Assembly: GCA_902799385.1 (NCBI GenBank)
Contig: CADCAK010000012.1
Span: 1 to 64,000, forward strand
Length of the DNA stretch: 64,000 bases
Direction: 5' to 3'
Source: an uncultured bacterium
GTDB lineage: Bacteria; Verrucomicrobiota; Kiritimatiellia; RFP12; UBA1067
The translations under genes and the position numbers were made by a program. Positions within the stretch are counted from its first letter, which is position 1; each line of letters starts with the position of its first letter. Positions 1 to 9,195 of this stretch are shown piece by piece. The notes under the pieces are model-generated. The model did not search any database, had not been told where the DNA came from, and saw only the letters and a list, made by a program, of their open reading frames with translations.

Positions 1-2369
1 GTCCGAAAGCGTCACCGCGCAGTCGTTCGACGCCGTGATGCCGACGCCGGCGGTCGTGCTTCCGCTCACGGTGAACGGCCCGGCGTTCGTGAGGAATACG
101 GTATGGTCTTCGTCCCAGTACCAGCCGGGTCCTGCGGCGTGGCCGGTGTCTACCTCGTTGATCAGGAGACCCGTCGGGGCGAATGGAATCGCCTCGCGAT
201 GCGCGCCGTTGACGCGGACGACCCATTCCTTCGCGCCGGTCGAGGTGAGCGACGAGAAGGTGTAGGCACCGTCGGGAAGCCAGAGGTAGGACTCGCCGCC
301 CGCACCGGCTATCGTGTTCTGCGGCGAGTAGGCGTCGGGCAGGCCAGACCAGGAAACCGCCGAGCGCGGAGTGCCGCCTACAGGCACCTTCACGCGCCAG
401 ACGCGCGTACCGCTTCCGTCCAACGAGGAGAACACGGGCTGCTCGCCGAGAACGCCCGTCCCGAAATGGATGTCGGGGCCGCGCGTGTCGATCGACACCG
501 AGGCGGACGACGCGCCGTCAGCGAGCGCGATGTCCGCCGCGCCCGCCCCGCCGGCGAGGTTTATCACGCCGTTGCCCTTGATGGCGAGGTTCGCGCCCTG
601 CCCGAGGGAGACGGCGGGACATCCGTCCCTCGCCTTGAGCTGCGCGCCGCTTTCAACATCGAGCGTCACCGTCCGTCCGGCGGAGACCGTCAGCGGGATG
701 ACGTCCGGCTGCATGGAGCCGTCGAGACTGAAGCTATTCAAAATGACCGTGCAGTTCTGCTCGGCGACGATGCGTATCTCCCCGTTCGTCTCCGATCCGG
801 AAATCTCGTATGTGGCACTCGCCTTCGAGAGCGCGAGAACACCCGTAGTGCCGTCGTAGCTGAAGTTTCCGTTCGGATCGCTCATGCTCACGCCGCCGGT
901 AATCGCGTTCGTCACGCCTCCGACCACGACTGTTATCGAGGGCTGGGTTCCGCTCTCGAGCTGCCAGCCCGCGTAGAGCGTGAGGTTCCCGACGACGGAA
1001 TACCACGGGAACTGCGGATTCGCAAGCGTTCCGTCAGCGTTGTAGTACTTCGTGCCGAGGGCGTTCTGGCGGTCGAACCATCCGAGGAAACGGTAGCTGC
1101 CGCGCGACATGACGGGCGCGGACGTCGGCAGCGCGTAGCCGAGCTTGACGTCGTGCACCTCGTTCGTGCGCCACTCGTCGTCGAACGTAAGTTTGTATTC
1201 GATTGCGGGGTGGGTATCGGCGCTAAGGAAGTTGCCGGTGCCGGAAAACGACGCGCCTGGAGCGAGATAAGCCATGCCATTGCCGCCGGTTGCGCCGCCA
1301 GAACCGCCAGAACCGCCGTCGCCGCCCTCTTTGCCGCGCCCGGAGTATCCCTTGCTGCGGGACGTCACCGAACCCTCGCCGCCATCGTTGCTACCGCCCT
1401 TGCCGACGCCACCCGTTGCACCTTCCGGCTTTGACAATGAAAAAGCGAGGGTAGTCCAATCGGAGCCGCCGCCTCCGCCGCCGCCTCCTCCGCCGCCTCC
1501 GCCAGCGCCGCCGCCAATGGCGTATGCCACAGCTCCGCCGCCGCCGCCGCCAGCGCCTGCGCCACCGCCGCCTGCGCAGAACCGACGTGCCCAGTAATCC
1601 GTGTCGCCGGTATCCGACGTGCCGCCGCCGCCGCCGCTGCCCGCCGAGCCGCCGGTCGCGTTTACGGTGACGCTGCCCAGCACATAGAGAGTTCCCATCG
1701 AAGTGCCGTCGTTGCCTTTGGTGCCGTTGCTGCCGTCGTTTCCGTTCTTGTCGCAGTCACCGTCAGTTTTCGTGCGGTACCCGTCGCCTCCGTTTCCGCC
1801 GTTTCCGCCGTTTCCGCCTATGCCGCCGATGGCCGGCGACGCGCCGCCGCCGCCAGCGCCGCCGTGACCTCCGCCAGTGGTGTCGACATGGGACGAACCG
1901 ACGTCTGCGCTGCCGTCCCAGCTGCCGTTCTTGCGCCAGTCGCCGCCTTTTCCGCCGTTCGCCGCGTTTCCGCCAGTTACGTTCAGCGTGCCTTCGCCTG
2001 TGACGACAAGCGTCGAGCCGGGATCTACGCGGATGCCCGCGCCGGCGCCCTCGGTTCCGCTCGCGTTGCCGCCGTTCACCGTGAGCGTGACGCCGTTCGG
2101 GATGTAAAGCACAGTAGTGGCGCCGGGCTCGACATAAAGCGCGGTGTACGGCGTTGTGCGGGTGAGCGTCGCGCTCGGGTGAGCGTCGCGCTCTTTGGGA
2201 CGACGTAGACCGTGTTGTTCTTGAGCGTTTTGCCTACATCGCCGCTGCCAATCGTCCCAGACGACGTGAAGCCGGCCCGCACCGCAAGCGGCGCGAGCAC
2301 GAAAAGCCTGACGGCAAGAAATGCCGTCCATGCCTTGGCGTTGCCAAGCGATCTTTTTCGACTATCCAC
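1..2369 (-). pseudogene. Glycine-rich secreted surface protein, 5' part, frameshifted; runs off the left edge
   Basis: The likely start is a GTG at 2369, nine nt after a TATAAT box, followed by a signal peptide (hydrophobic FLAVRLFVLAPLAVRA). A perfect 17-bp tandem duplication (2160-2193) throws the frame off. If one copy is ignored, the frame is open from there to base 1. The mature protein then reads as a beta-strand segment, a long Gly/Asn/Ser-rich low-complexity stretch (roughly 2000-1270), an InlB B-repeat/Listeria-Bacteroides type module (about 1250-950, with FLGWFD and LTLYAGW), and more beta-rich sequence (about 940-1). This looks like a cell-surface or autotransporter-type protein. 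The C-terminus lies outside the window, so its anchoring cannot be judged. Either it is a real pseudogene, it is switched by repeat slippage, or the repeat is a sequencing artefact. Confidence 0.75.
2160..2193. repeat. 17-bp perfect tandem duplication causing a frameshift
   Basis: Two adjacent identical copies of gggtgagcgtcgcgctc lie inside the surface-protein gene. Because 17 is not a multiple of 3, the second copy shifts the reading frame. Reading through one copy gives YVVPKSATLTRTTP and an open frame onward; reading both gives a premature stop at 2076-2078. Confidence 0.9.
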
Positions 2370-2378
2370 TGAGTGCAC

Positions 2379-2408
2379 ATTATACCAATTTTCTTCCCTC
2401 AAGGTCAA
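2379..2408 (-). promoter_or_regulatory. Promoter of the left-edge surface protein
   Basis: On the minus strand TTGACC (2403-2408) is followed after 18 nt by TATAAT (2379-2384), preceded by TGG (extended -10). The GTG start lies 9 nt downstream, so the mRNA would be nearly leaderless. Confidence 0.7.
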
Positions 2409-2422
2409 CTTATCAAGGGTAT

Positions 2423-2464
2423 TGGGACATCTGGGACGGACGGGACAGATGGGACGGACAAGAC
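2423..2464. repeat. Nonamer-periodic repeat (tgggacgga type)
   Basis: Intergenic tract of about four 9-bp units (tgggacatc, tgggacgga, cgggacaga, tgggacgga). It belongs to the class of short periodic dispersed elements seen elsewhere in the window. The rest of this 175-bp gap holds a GC-rich nested hairpin near 2488-2520 (gcgcccg/cgggcgc around cgccgc/gcggcg) and the hrpA promoter. Confidence 0.6.
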
Positions 2465-2568
2465 TCGGCAGAGTAGATACGCGCCCGACCTAGTCGCCGC
2501 GAATGCGGCGGGCGCGTTTCGGCGAAATGCGTTTTTCTGCACCTCACTACCCAACAACTAACTGTTTT

Positions 2569-2577
2569 TGGTAGAAT
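2569..2577 (+). promoter_or_regulatory. Extended -10 promoter of hrpA (near-leaderless)
   Basis: TGGTAGAAT ends six nt before the hrpA ATG at 2584. There is no room for a Shine-Dalgarno site, so the transcript would begin at or next to the start codon. Confidence 0.6.
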
Positions 2578-2583
2578 AGGGAT

Positions 2584-5500
2584 ATGCTGCGCGAAAACGG
2601 TTTCAACTATCCCGAAGAGCTCCCGATCTGCGAACATCGGGAGGAGATTCTCGCTCTCCTTGACAAGAACCCAGTCGTAATCGTCTGCGGCGACACGGGC
2701 TCCGGAAAGACGACACAGCTCCCGAAGATGGCGATGGAGCTCGGGCGCGGGAAGAACGGCAAGCGCATCGCATGCACCCAGCCGCGACGCCTCGCCGCCG
2801 TCACGGTAGCAGAACGCGTCGCGGAGGAATTGAAGTCGCCAGTCGGCGGCATTGTCGGCTACCAGCACCGCTTCGGCAGGAAAGTCTCCGACTTGACGCG
2901 CGTCAAGTTCATGACCGACGGCGTCCTTCTCGCGGAGACTCGCTCCGACCCCCTTCTCCGCGCCTACGACACGATCATCGTGGACGAGGCGCACGAGCGC
3001 TCTCTCAACGTAGACTTCCTTCTCGGGATTCTCAAGCGCATCTTGGAGAAGCGGCGCGACTTGAAAGTGGTAGTCTCGTCCGCGACCTTGGACACCGAGC
3101 GTTTTTCGCAGTTCTTCGGCGGTGCACCAACGCTTTCCGTACCCGGGCGTCTCTTCCCGATAGAGATACAGTACCGCGAACCGCCAGACGGCGAAGAAGC
3201 CGACCTCCCGCGCGAGATCTCAGCCGCGATACGGACGCTCCCGCCGAATGACGACGTGCTCGTGTTCCTCCCAGGAGAGCGCGACATACGCGAGGCGGCG
3301 GACTACCTCCAGCGAAGCCAGTTACACCGCGACGACGAGACGATTCCCCTTCTCGCTTCGCTTCCCGCAGCCGAGCAGCAGAGGGCGTTCCGCCTTTCAG
3401 GAAAACGCCGCGTGATACTCGCGACGAACGTAGCAGAGACTTCTGTGACGATCCCCGGCATCCGCGCCGTCGTCGACTCCGGTCTTGCGCGAATCTCGCG
3501 ATATGTCCACAGGACGCAGGTGCAGCGCCTCCAGATAGAGCCCGTCTCGCAGGCGTCGGCGCGGCAGCGCGCGGGGCGATGCGGCCGTCTTGGACCTGGC
3601 ACTTGCGTACGGCTCTACTCGGAAAAGGACTTCGAATCGCGCGAAGCGTACACGCCGCCAGAAGTGCTTAGGTCGTCGCTCGCAGGCGTAATACTCACGA
3701 TGCTCGACCTGCGGCTCGGGAGCATCGAGACATTCCCCTTCATCGACCCGCCGAGGCCGACGATGGTGCGCGAGGGGCTAAGGGAGCTTCTCGAACTTGG
3801 CGCGATACGCCACGACGCGGACCACGACATCGCGCTCACGGCGATAGGCCATAAGCTCGCGCGGATTCCGGTAGAGCCGCGCCTTGCGAGAATGCTGCTC
3901 GCGGCGTCGCAGTTCGCCACACTTCCTTCGGCGCTCCCGATTGTCGCGGCGATGAGTTGCGACGACCCGAAGCGCCGTCCCGTAGACGAAAAGGAAAAGG
4001 CGGACCAGGCACATGCGCAATTCCGAGTTCCGGGGTCGGACTTCCTCGGCACGCTGAAGCTCTGGAAGTGGTGGGAAGAGAAGTCGAAGGGGCTTTCGCA
4101 GACGCAGCTGAGAAAACTCGCGCCAAAGACATATCTCTCGTATCCAAAGATGCGCGAATGGCGCGATCTCGCGAGACAGCTCACTGACCTCTCGAAGCGC
4201 ATAGGCCTCGACGTCGAGAGCGACAACGGCGGCCCTGACGCGTTGCACCGCGCACTTCTCACGGGGCTTCTCGCCCGCATCGGGCACCTCGACCCCGAGA
4301 CGCACGACTACCGGGGCGCTCACGCGCTCAGGTTTGCGCTCCACCCAAGTTCCGTCCTGGCAAAGCGCAGTCGCACACCGCACCAAGCACCAGGCACTAG
4401 CGCCAACGGCGCGAAGGCACCAGCAACGCGAAAACACCTCTCTCCCGAATGGATCGTCGCAGGCGAGTTAGTCGACACTTCGCGCCTCTTCGCGAGAAAC
4501 GCCGCAGAGATCGATGTCGGCTGGATAGAGCCGCTTGCGGGCGACATCGCGAAACACAGCTACCGCTCGCCTGAATGGGATGCGGAGAACGGCTTTGTCC
4601 GCGCAACCGAGCAAGTCACACTCTATGGGCTCGTAATCGTTCCCGCACGGCGACGCGACTACAGCCGCATCGACCCCGCTCTCTCGCGGCAGATGTTCCT
4701 TTTCCACGGACTCGCAATGGGAGAGTTCCCGCACCCGCCGCCTTTGGTCCGCGAGAACGCCGCGCTTATAGGAGAGATAAAGAAACGCGCCGAGCGCCTG
4801 CGCCGCCCAGAGCTTTTCGATGCGAACGCTCTCGTCCGCCACTTCGACGAGGCGGTTCCGCGCGAGATCGTGTCGACGCGCGAGCTCGCGAAGTGGCTTC
4901 GCGCGGCGACGGACGAGGAGAAGTCGCGCTTCCGTCTCGACAGGCGGCAGTGGCTCCCGAAGGTCGGCATATCGTCTGCTGCGTTTCCCGACTCGATACG
5001 CATAGGCGGCGTCAGGCTTGCGCTGTCCTACCGTCACACGCCGGACGATCCGGAGCGCGACGGCATAACATGCACAGTCAGGAAGTCCGACGCGGCGGTG
5101 CTAAAGCTCTGGAGCGCCGACTGGCTCGTGCCAGGAGCGCTTCACGAAAAGCTCGCGTTCCTTCTCGGCGTACTCCCCTCTTCCCTGCGGCGCGTCGTCT
5201 CGCCCATTTCCGACACTGTGGCGATTATCGCCCCGCTTCTCTCGCCAGGAGAAAAGCCACTCGTAGACGCCGTGCGAGAAGTCCTCAAAAAGCACAACGG
5301 CATCGCGATTCCCACGAGCGCGTGGGAGAACGTAAAGTATCCGCCGCACCTGCTCGTCCGATACCGCATCAAGGACGAGGACGGGAGAATCGTAGCTGAG
5401 ACGCGCGACCTCGATGCGGCCCTTGCCGCCGCAGACGTCGGCGGGCGTAGCGCAAGCGCATCGTCGCCACACGACGACGGAAAGCACGTCGGCTGGGATT

Positions 5501-6339
5501 TCGGGACCCTCGACGAGAGGCAGTCTACTTCGTCTGCGGGGTGGACGCTCACGCACTACCCCGCGCTTTCAGACGAGGGCGACGGCGTAAGGATCAAGCT
5601 CTTCAAGTCCGCGGATGACGCCGCGCGTGCGCACGAAGCGGGCGTAGTCAGGCTCTTCTTCCTGCGGCTCACGCAGCACGCGCGCCCTTCTTTCGCGACG
5701 AACCGCCTGCCGCTTTCGGCGGGGCTCTACCTTGGCACAATCGGCTACGAGCGATCGCGCATCGCAGACGACCTTCTTTGGGCGGCGATACGCATGGGCG
5801 CAGTCGCCGGATTCGCGCCGATACGCTCGAAAGAAGATTTCGAGACGCGCTTCAGGGAGCGGCGCGGCGCAATCGACGCGGCAAAGGCAGAACTCTCGAC
5901 CCTGTTCTCGTCCATACTCGAATCGGCGGCGGGATGCGCGGAACGGCTTGAGACAGCTGCGCCCGCCGTGGACATCTACGACGCAGTGGAAACGCAACTT
6001 GCATGGCTCGTGTTCCCGGGGTTTCTCAAGGCCGTTTCGCCAGAGCAACTAAAGCACTACGACCGATACCTTCGCGGCATTCGCGTCCGCATCGACCGCG
6101 CGAGGTCGAACCCGTCGGGCGACAGGTCGAAGGAATCGCGCGTCGCGCCATACTGGGAGCAGTACCGCGAGGCGATTTTCGGCAAGGGGCCAAAGATCGC
6201 AAACCGCGACGCGCTCGCGGAGTACCGCTGGATGGTCGAGGAGTTTCGCGTCTCCGTCTTCGCGCCGGAAGTCCGCGCAGCAATCCCCGTCAGCGAAAAG
6301 CGCCTCGACGCGAAATGGGCCGAGGCGACAGGGGAGTGA
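2584..6339 (+). CDS. hrpA: ATP-dependent RNA helicase HrpA (DEAH box)
   Basis: A 1251-residue DEAH/RHA-family helicase, close to the ~1300-residue length of bacterial HrpA. Walker A GDTGSGKT is at residues 36-43, DEAH at about 135, SSAT (motif III) at about 165, and the arginine-finger motif QRAGRCGR at about 320. The helicase-associated and OB-fold regions follow, then the long HrpA-specific C-terminal part (DUF3418 type). HrpA remodels RNA and has been linked to rescue of stalled ribosomes; its role here is inferred from the family. A low-complexity insert (TPHQAPGTSANGAKAPATRK, near residues 597-616) keeps the frame and coincides with a dispersed repeat. Its 3' end converges on lgt. Confidence 0.95.
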   Translation: MLRENGFNYPEELPICEHREEILALLDKNPVVIVCGDTGSGKTTQLPKMAMELGRGKNGKRIACTQPRRLAAVTVAERVAEELKSPVGGIVGYQHRFGRKVSDLTRVKFMTDGVLLAETRSDPLLRAYDTIIVDEAHERSLNVDFLLGILKRILEKRRDLKVVVSSATLDTERFSQFFGGAPTLSVPGRLFPIEIQYREPPDGEEADLPREISAAIRTLPPNDDVLVFLPGERDIREAADYLQRSQLHRDDETIPLLASLPAAEQQRAFRLSGKRRVILATNVAETSVTIPGIRAVVDSGLARISRYVHRTQVQRLQIEPVSQASARQRAGRCGRLGPGTCVRLYSEKDFESREAYTPPEVLRSSLAGVILTMLDLRLGSIETFPFIDPPRPTMVREGLRELLELGAIRHDADHDIALTAIGHKLARIPVEPRLARMLLAASQFATLPSALPIVAAMSCDDPKRRPVDEKEKADQAHAQFRVPGSDFLGTLKLWKWWEEKSKGLSQTQLRKLAPKTYLSYPKMREWRDLARQLTDLSKRIGLDVESDNGGPDALHRALLTGLLARIGHLDPETHDYRGAHALRFALHPSSVLAKRSRTPHQAPGTSANGAKAPATRKHLSPEWIVAGELVDTSRLFARNAAEIDVGWIEPLAGDIAKHSYRSPEWDAENGFVRATEQVTLYGLVIVPARRRDYSRIDPALSRQMFLFHGLAMGEFPHPPPLVRENAALIGEIKKRAERLRRPELFDANALVRHFDEAVPREIVSTRELAKWLRAATDEEKSRFRLDRRQWLPKVGISSAAFPDSIRIGGVRLALSYRHTPDDPERDGITCTVRKSDAAVLKLWSADWLVPGALHEKLAFLLGVLPSSLRRVVSPISDTVAIIAPLLSPGEKPLVDAVREVLKKHNGIAIPTSAWENVKYPPHLLVRYRIKDEDGRIVAETRDLDAALAAADVGGRSASASSPHDDGKHVGWDFGTLDERQSTSSAGWTLTHYPALSDEGDGVRIKLFKSADDAARAHEAGVVRLFFLRLTQHARPSFATNRLPLSAGLYLGTIGYERSRIADDLLWAAIRMGAVAGFAPIRSKEDFETRFRERRGAIDAAKAELSTLFSSILESAAGCAERLETAAPAVDIYDAVETQLAWLVFPGFLKAVSPEQLKHYDRYLRGIRVRIDRARSNPSGDRSKESRVAPYWEQYREAIFGKGPKIANRDALAEYRWMVEEFRVSVFAPEVRAAIPVSEKRLDAKWAEATGE
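4371..4430. repeat. In-frame heptamer-type repeat inside hrpA
   Basis: Contains caccaag, caccagg and related units with period 7. It encodes a Thr/Ala/Pro-rich linker between conserved parts of HrpA and leaves the frame intact. Confidence 0.5.
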
Positions 6340-6354
6340 ATCTCGCCAGCAGCC

Positions 6355-7104
6355 TCACGCGTTGCGCCTGCGCGTCGCGGCAAACAGCGCGGCACCGGCG
6401 GCGACGAGGCCGACTGAAATCGCCTGGCCGATGCTGAGCCCCCAAAAGGCCGCACGGGGGTCGCCCCGGAAGAACTCCATGCAAAAGCGGATTACGCCGT
6501 ATCCTGCGAGATAGGCGGCGCACGTGTCGCGGCGGCGCCTGAGGTAGAGCGCAAGGAGCGCGGCAAAGAGGACGAGAAGCGAGGCAGCCTCGAAAAGCTG
6601 CGTCGGGAGGACCGGCACCATGCGCTGCCCGTGCTCGTACCAGCTCGGCGAGAACTTCGGGAAGACTACCGCGCACCACGCGTCAGAGTCCTTGCCGTAG
6701 CAGCAGCCGTAGAAGAAGCACCCGATGCGCCCGCAGGCGTGGCCGAGGGGAATCACGGTCGCGAAGAGGTCTGCGAGCGCGAGAGGCCTCTCCTTCTTGA
6801 TGAAGCACCACGCGAAGAACACGACGAACGCGAGTATCAGCCCGCCGTAGAACATGAGCCCGCCCTGGTCCACGCGGATTATGTCCTGCGGGCGCGCGGC
6901 GAACTCGGACGACCAGTGCTCGACCACGTACGCGGCCCGCGCGCCGACGACGCCGGCGACCATCATGGCGACGATGCAGTTCGAGAGGTCCTTACGGCCC
7001 GAAAGCCGCTCTACGAGCGTCCAGCAAAGGAGGAACCCGACGGCCATACAGGCGCCGTAGGTGCGAAGGTGAAGGAAGCCGACATCGATCAGGTCCGGAA
7101 ACAT
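6355..7104 (-). CDS. lgt: Prolipoprotein diacylglyceryl transferase
   Basis: An integral membrane enzyme that transfers diacylglycerol from phosphatidylglycerol to the lipobox cysteine of prolipoproteins. Family signatures are GGLMFYGGLI, HACGRIGCFFYGCCYG, PTQLFEA and YGVIRFCMEFFRGD, with about seven hydrophobic spans and a usual length of about 250. I prefer the ATG at 7104 (MFPDLIDVG) over an upstream ATG at 7119 because it matches the usual short N-terminus. It overlaps the 3' end of the upstream M50-like gene, so the two are probably translationally coupled. A substrate lipoprotein (GalM) is encoded nearby. Confidence 0.93.
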   Translation of the reverse strand: MFPDLIDVGFLHLRTYGACMAVGFLLCWTLVERLSGRKDLSNCIVAMMVAGVVGARAAYVVEHWSSEFAARPQDIIRVDQGGLMFYGGLILAFVVFFAWCFIKKERPLALADLFATVIPLGHACGRIGCFFYGCCYGKDSDAWCAVVFPKFSPSWYEHGQRMVPVLPTQLFEAASLLVLFAALLALYLRRRRDTCAAYLAGYGVIRFCMEFFRGDPRAAFWGLSIGQAISVGLVAAGAALFAATRRRNA

Positions 7105-7793
7105 AGCGAGACAATCCATTTGACCGCAGCAGCTGCGGCCGAGCCGACGCCTGCGTAGGCGTCAAGGACGCGATGCACGAGAAAACCGCCGAGCTGCGCG
7201 AACGAAAGCGGCGTCACGGCGGCGAGGAACACAAGCACGAGCGCGACGTTCGCGAGGAAGATGAACACCCACGAAAACACGCGCCCGTAGAGCTTCACGT
7301 CCGGCTGGCGCTGCGCAAGCGTCTCAAGCGTGAAGAGCACGTGGAACGCCCACGTGAAGCCGACAGCGAACATCCACAGCGGCAGCCACGGCAGCGGGCG
7401 GACGAACGCCGACGTGACGAGCGCGGCCACGACCACTATGAAGGTGTAGAACGGGAAGAAGTACGGCGCAAGCGTTATGAGCATGTTCGACTTCGTTAGG
7501 TTCACGCTGCCGCCGGAGGCCGAAACGCGAAGCCTCGACGGAACGGCGCCGAAGAGAAGTCCCCATAGGGCGTGTGTGAGCTCGTGGCCGAGGACGTACG
7601 TCTTGACGGGATGCGGGACGGACATCCAGCACAGCGCGAACGCGGCCATACCGCCCGCAAGCGCTATCGACTCGGCGGTCAGGCCGCTCGAATCGCCTGC
7701 GGCCGCGACTATCGAATCGAAGAAGGCGCGCACCACGCCCCAGCACACCGGCAAAAGCGCGACGCCAAGAAGCATTCTCACGAAATTGGCCAT
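7089..7793 (-). CDS. Membrane protein with HExxH motif, M50-like peptidase
   Basis: A 234-residue polytopic membrane protein with the zinc-binding motif HELTHALWG at about residues 84-92, between hydrophobic segments, as in M50 site-2-protease-like families. No PDZ domain is present, and I cannot point with certainty to the second metal-ligand motif, so catalysis is inferred. The ATG at 7793 is chosen because it follows the stop of the upstream gene (7796-7798) by two nt and begins directly with a membrane helix. It lies in one transcription unit with the ftsB-like gene and lgt. The substrate is unknown. Confidence 0.65.
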   Translation of the reverse strand: MANFVRMLLGVALLPVCWGVVRAFFDSIVAAAGDSSGLTAESIALAGGMAAFALCWMSVPHPVKTYVLGHELTHALWGLLFGAVPSRLRVSASGGSVNLTKSNMLITLAPYFFPFYTFIVVVAALVTSAFVRPLPWLPLWMFAVGFTWAFHVLFTLETLAQRQPDVKLYGRVFSWVFIFLANVALVLVFLAAVTPLSFAQLGGFLVHRVLDAYAGVGSAAAAAVKWIVSLCFRT

Positions 7794-7795
7794 CG

Positions 7796-8083
7796 TCAGT
7801 CGCCGAAGACGAACACGATCTCGCCAGGATAGATGCGGCCATTCTGGCGGGCGATGCGCTCGACAAGGTCGGGATCGGTGCGGAAGCGCTTCTGGTAGTC
7901 GATCAGCTTCGCGATCTCGCGCTTCTTGTCGTCGATGCGCCTCGCAAGTTCCGCATCCTTCTTCTTTAGCTCGCGCCCGCGCATGTACGTGGGCCACAGC
8001 GCAAGCGCACCCAGCGTCCCGATTGCCGCAAGAAGCGATATCGTGACGATCTTGGCAAGTCTCTCCTTGAATCCGTCTTTCAT
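7796..8083 (-). CDS. FtsB/DivIC-like septum-formation protein
   Basis: A 95-residue bitopic protein: short cytoplasmic N-terminus, one membrane helix (about residues 11-32), then a charged coiled coil (ELKKKDAELARRIDDKKREI) and a short C-terminal domain ending GRIYPGEIVFVFGD. This is the layout of FtsB/DivIC, which link the FtsQ/DivIB and FtsL partners in the divisome. The call rests on size and architecture. The ATG is 8 nt after a TATAAT box, so the mRNA is probably leaderless. Confidence 0.7.
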   Translation of the reverse strand: MKDGFKERLAKIVTISLLAAIGTLGALALWPTYMRGRELKKKDAELARRIDDKKREIAKLIDYQKRFRTDPDLVERIARQNGRIYPGEIVFVFGD

Positions 8084-8091
8084 CGGCGTAA

Positions 8092-8100
8092 ATTATACCA
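8092..8100 (-). promoter_or_regulatory. Extended -10 promoter of the ftsB-like operon
   Basis: TGGTATAAT on the minus strand, with 8 nt between the box and the ATG at 8083. Confidence 0.65.
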
Positions 8101-8121
8101 AAAATTTTTATGCGATTATCA

Positions 8122-8151
8122 TTGACTTTTCAAAAAAATATGAGATACTAT
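8122..8151 (+). promoter_or_regulatory. Promoter of the glycogen-binding-domain gene
   Basis: TTGACT (8122-8127), an 18-nt spacer and TACTAT (8146-8151). It precedes an 80-90 nt leader, unlike most promoters here. Confidence 0.5.
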
Positions 8152-8238
8152 ACGCCCGTTCGCTCGGAAAAGGCCTTCGCGGGCCCCATCCGGCGCGAGC
8201 TGACACAATTACAGAACACCAACCAACAACGCAAAGAC

Positions 8239-8595
8239 ATGAAGATCAAGACTACAAAGAAGAGCGCGGACAAGACGGTCGTCGCAAGGAAGGCCGCCGC
8301 CAAGCCCGTCGCCAGGAAAGCCGCAAAGCCCGCAAAGAAGGCGGTGTCGTTCACCGTCCACGCCGAGAGGGGCAAGGCGGTCTACCTCGCCGGTTCCTTC
8401 AACGACTGGAGCACAAGCGCGAAGAAGATGGCCTACAAGGCCAGGAGCGGAATCTACGCCGCGACCGTCAAGCTCGCCCCCGGCGAATACCAGTACAAGT
8501 TCGTGATCGACGGCACCTGGTGCGCAGACCCCGAGAACGAATTCGCAGTCAAGAACGACCAGGGTACTTTCAACTCGGTCGTCGTCGTCAAGTAA
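8239..8595 (+). CDS. Glycogen-binding (CBM48/AMPK-type) domain protein with basic histone-like tail
   Basis: 118 residues. Residues 1-35 are Lys/Ala/Pro-rich (ARKAAAKPVARKAAKPAKKA), resembling a histone-H1-type tail. Residues 36-118 form an isoamylase-early-set/AMPK-type carbohydrate-binding fold, with AVYLAGSFNDW, ARSGIYAATVKLAPGEYQYK and FVIDGTWCADPENE. There is no catalytic domain. The ATG at 8239 is chosen because the upstream in-frame sequence is not conserved-looking. It is the only plus-strand gene in a 25-kb minus-strand block. The domain may bind glycogen-like polymer; what the basic tail binds (nucleic acid, or an acidic surface) is unknown. Confidence 0.8.
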   Translation: MKIKTTKKSADKTVVARKAAAKPVARKAAKPAKKAVSFTVHAERGKAVYLAGSFNDWSTSAKKMAYKARSGIYAATVKLAPGEYQYKFVIDGTWCADPENEFAVKNDQGTFNSVVVVK

Positions 8596-8597
8596 CC

Positions 8598-9143
8598 CTA
8601 CCTGACGCCACCGTTCGAGCCGCAAAGCCTCTTTAGCTTCGGCTCGAACGAAAGTCTTTCCGCCTCGGACAACCTGTCTACGTAGAGCACGCCGTCGAGG
8701 TGGTCGAGCTCGTGTTGGATTGCGCGGGCGAGAAAACCCCGGGCCGTCACAATCCGCGGCATGTTGTCCGCGTCGAGGTACTGGCACGTCACCTGCGCCG
8801 CGCGCGTCACCGAACCGCCTACGCCTGGAAAGCTGAGACACCCTTCCTTGTCGCACTGGCTCCCCTCGCGGGACAGTATCTCGGGGTTGAACATCACGAG
8901 GGGCATCGGCACTATCGAGTTGAACGCCTCGTCCTCGGCCGTTTCGCAACCTTCGGGGATGTCGATTACGCACATCCTCTCCGTGCGCCCGACCTGCTGG
9001 GCCGCAAGCCCGACGCCCTTCGCCGCGTGCATCGTGTCAACCATGTCGTCCGCGAAGGCGCGCAGAGGCCCGGTGACGACGGCTATCGGCGCGGACTTCT
9101 CGCGAAGGACTGGTTCGCCGTACTTGAAGATCTTGAGTTTCAC
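8598..9143 (-). CDS. def: Peptide deformylase
   Basis: Removes the N-formyl group from nascent proteins. The three metal-site motifs are present: GVGLAAQQ, EGCLSFPG and QHELDHLDG, in about 181 residues. The start is taken as GTG at 9143 (MKLKIFKYGEPVL), the usual N-terminus of the family; sequence upstream is low-quality extension. Downstream of dut by 52 nt, same strand. It converges on the glycogen-binding-domain gene, with 2 nt between the stops. Confidence 0.95.
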   Translation of the reverse strand: MKLKIFKYGEPVLREKSAPIAVVTGPLRAFADDMVDTMHAAKGVGLAAQQVGRTERMCVIDIPEGCETAEDEAFNSIVPMPLVMFNPEILSREGSQCDKEGCLSFPGVGGSVTRAAQVTCQYLDADNMPRIVTARGFLARAIQHELDHLDGVLYVDRLSEAERLSFEPKLKRLCGSNGGVR

Positions 9144-9195
9144 AGTTGGTTTCTTCAGGTATTCTGGCTTTCGGCACGCGACCGAGCAAGCGCCG

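Noticed and set aside
103-1434. Long plus-strand open frame opposite the left-edge surface protein
   Set aside because: It is the shadow of the glycine-rich minus-strand gene in high-GC DNA, with Arg/Ala-rich, non-family-like sequence and no ribosome site.
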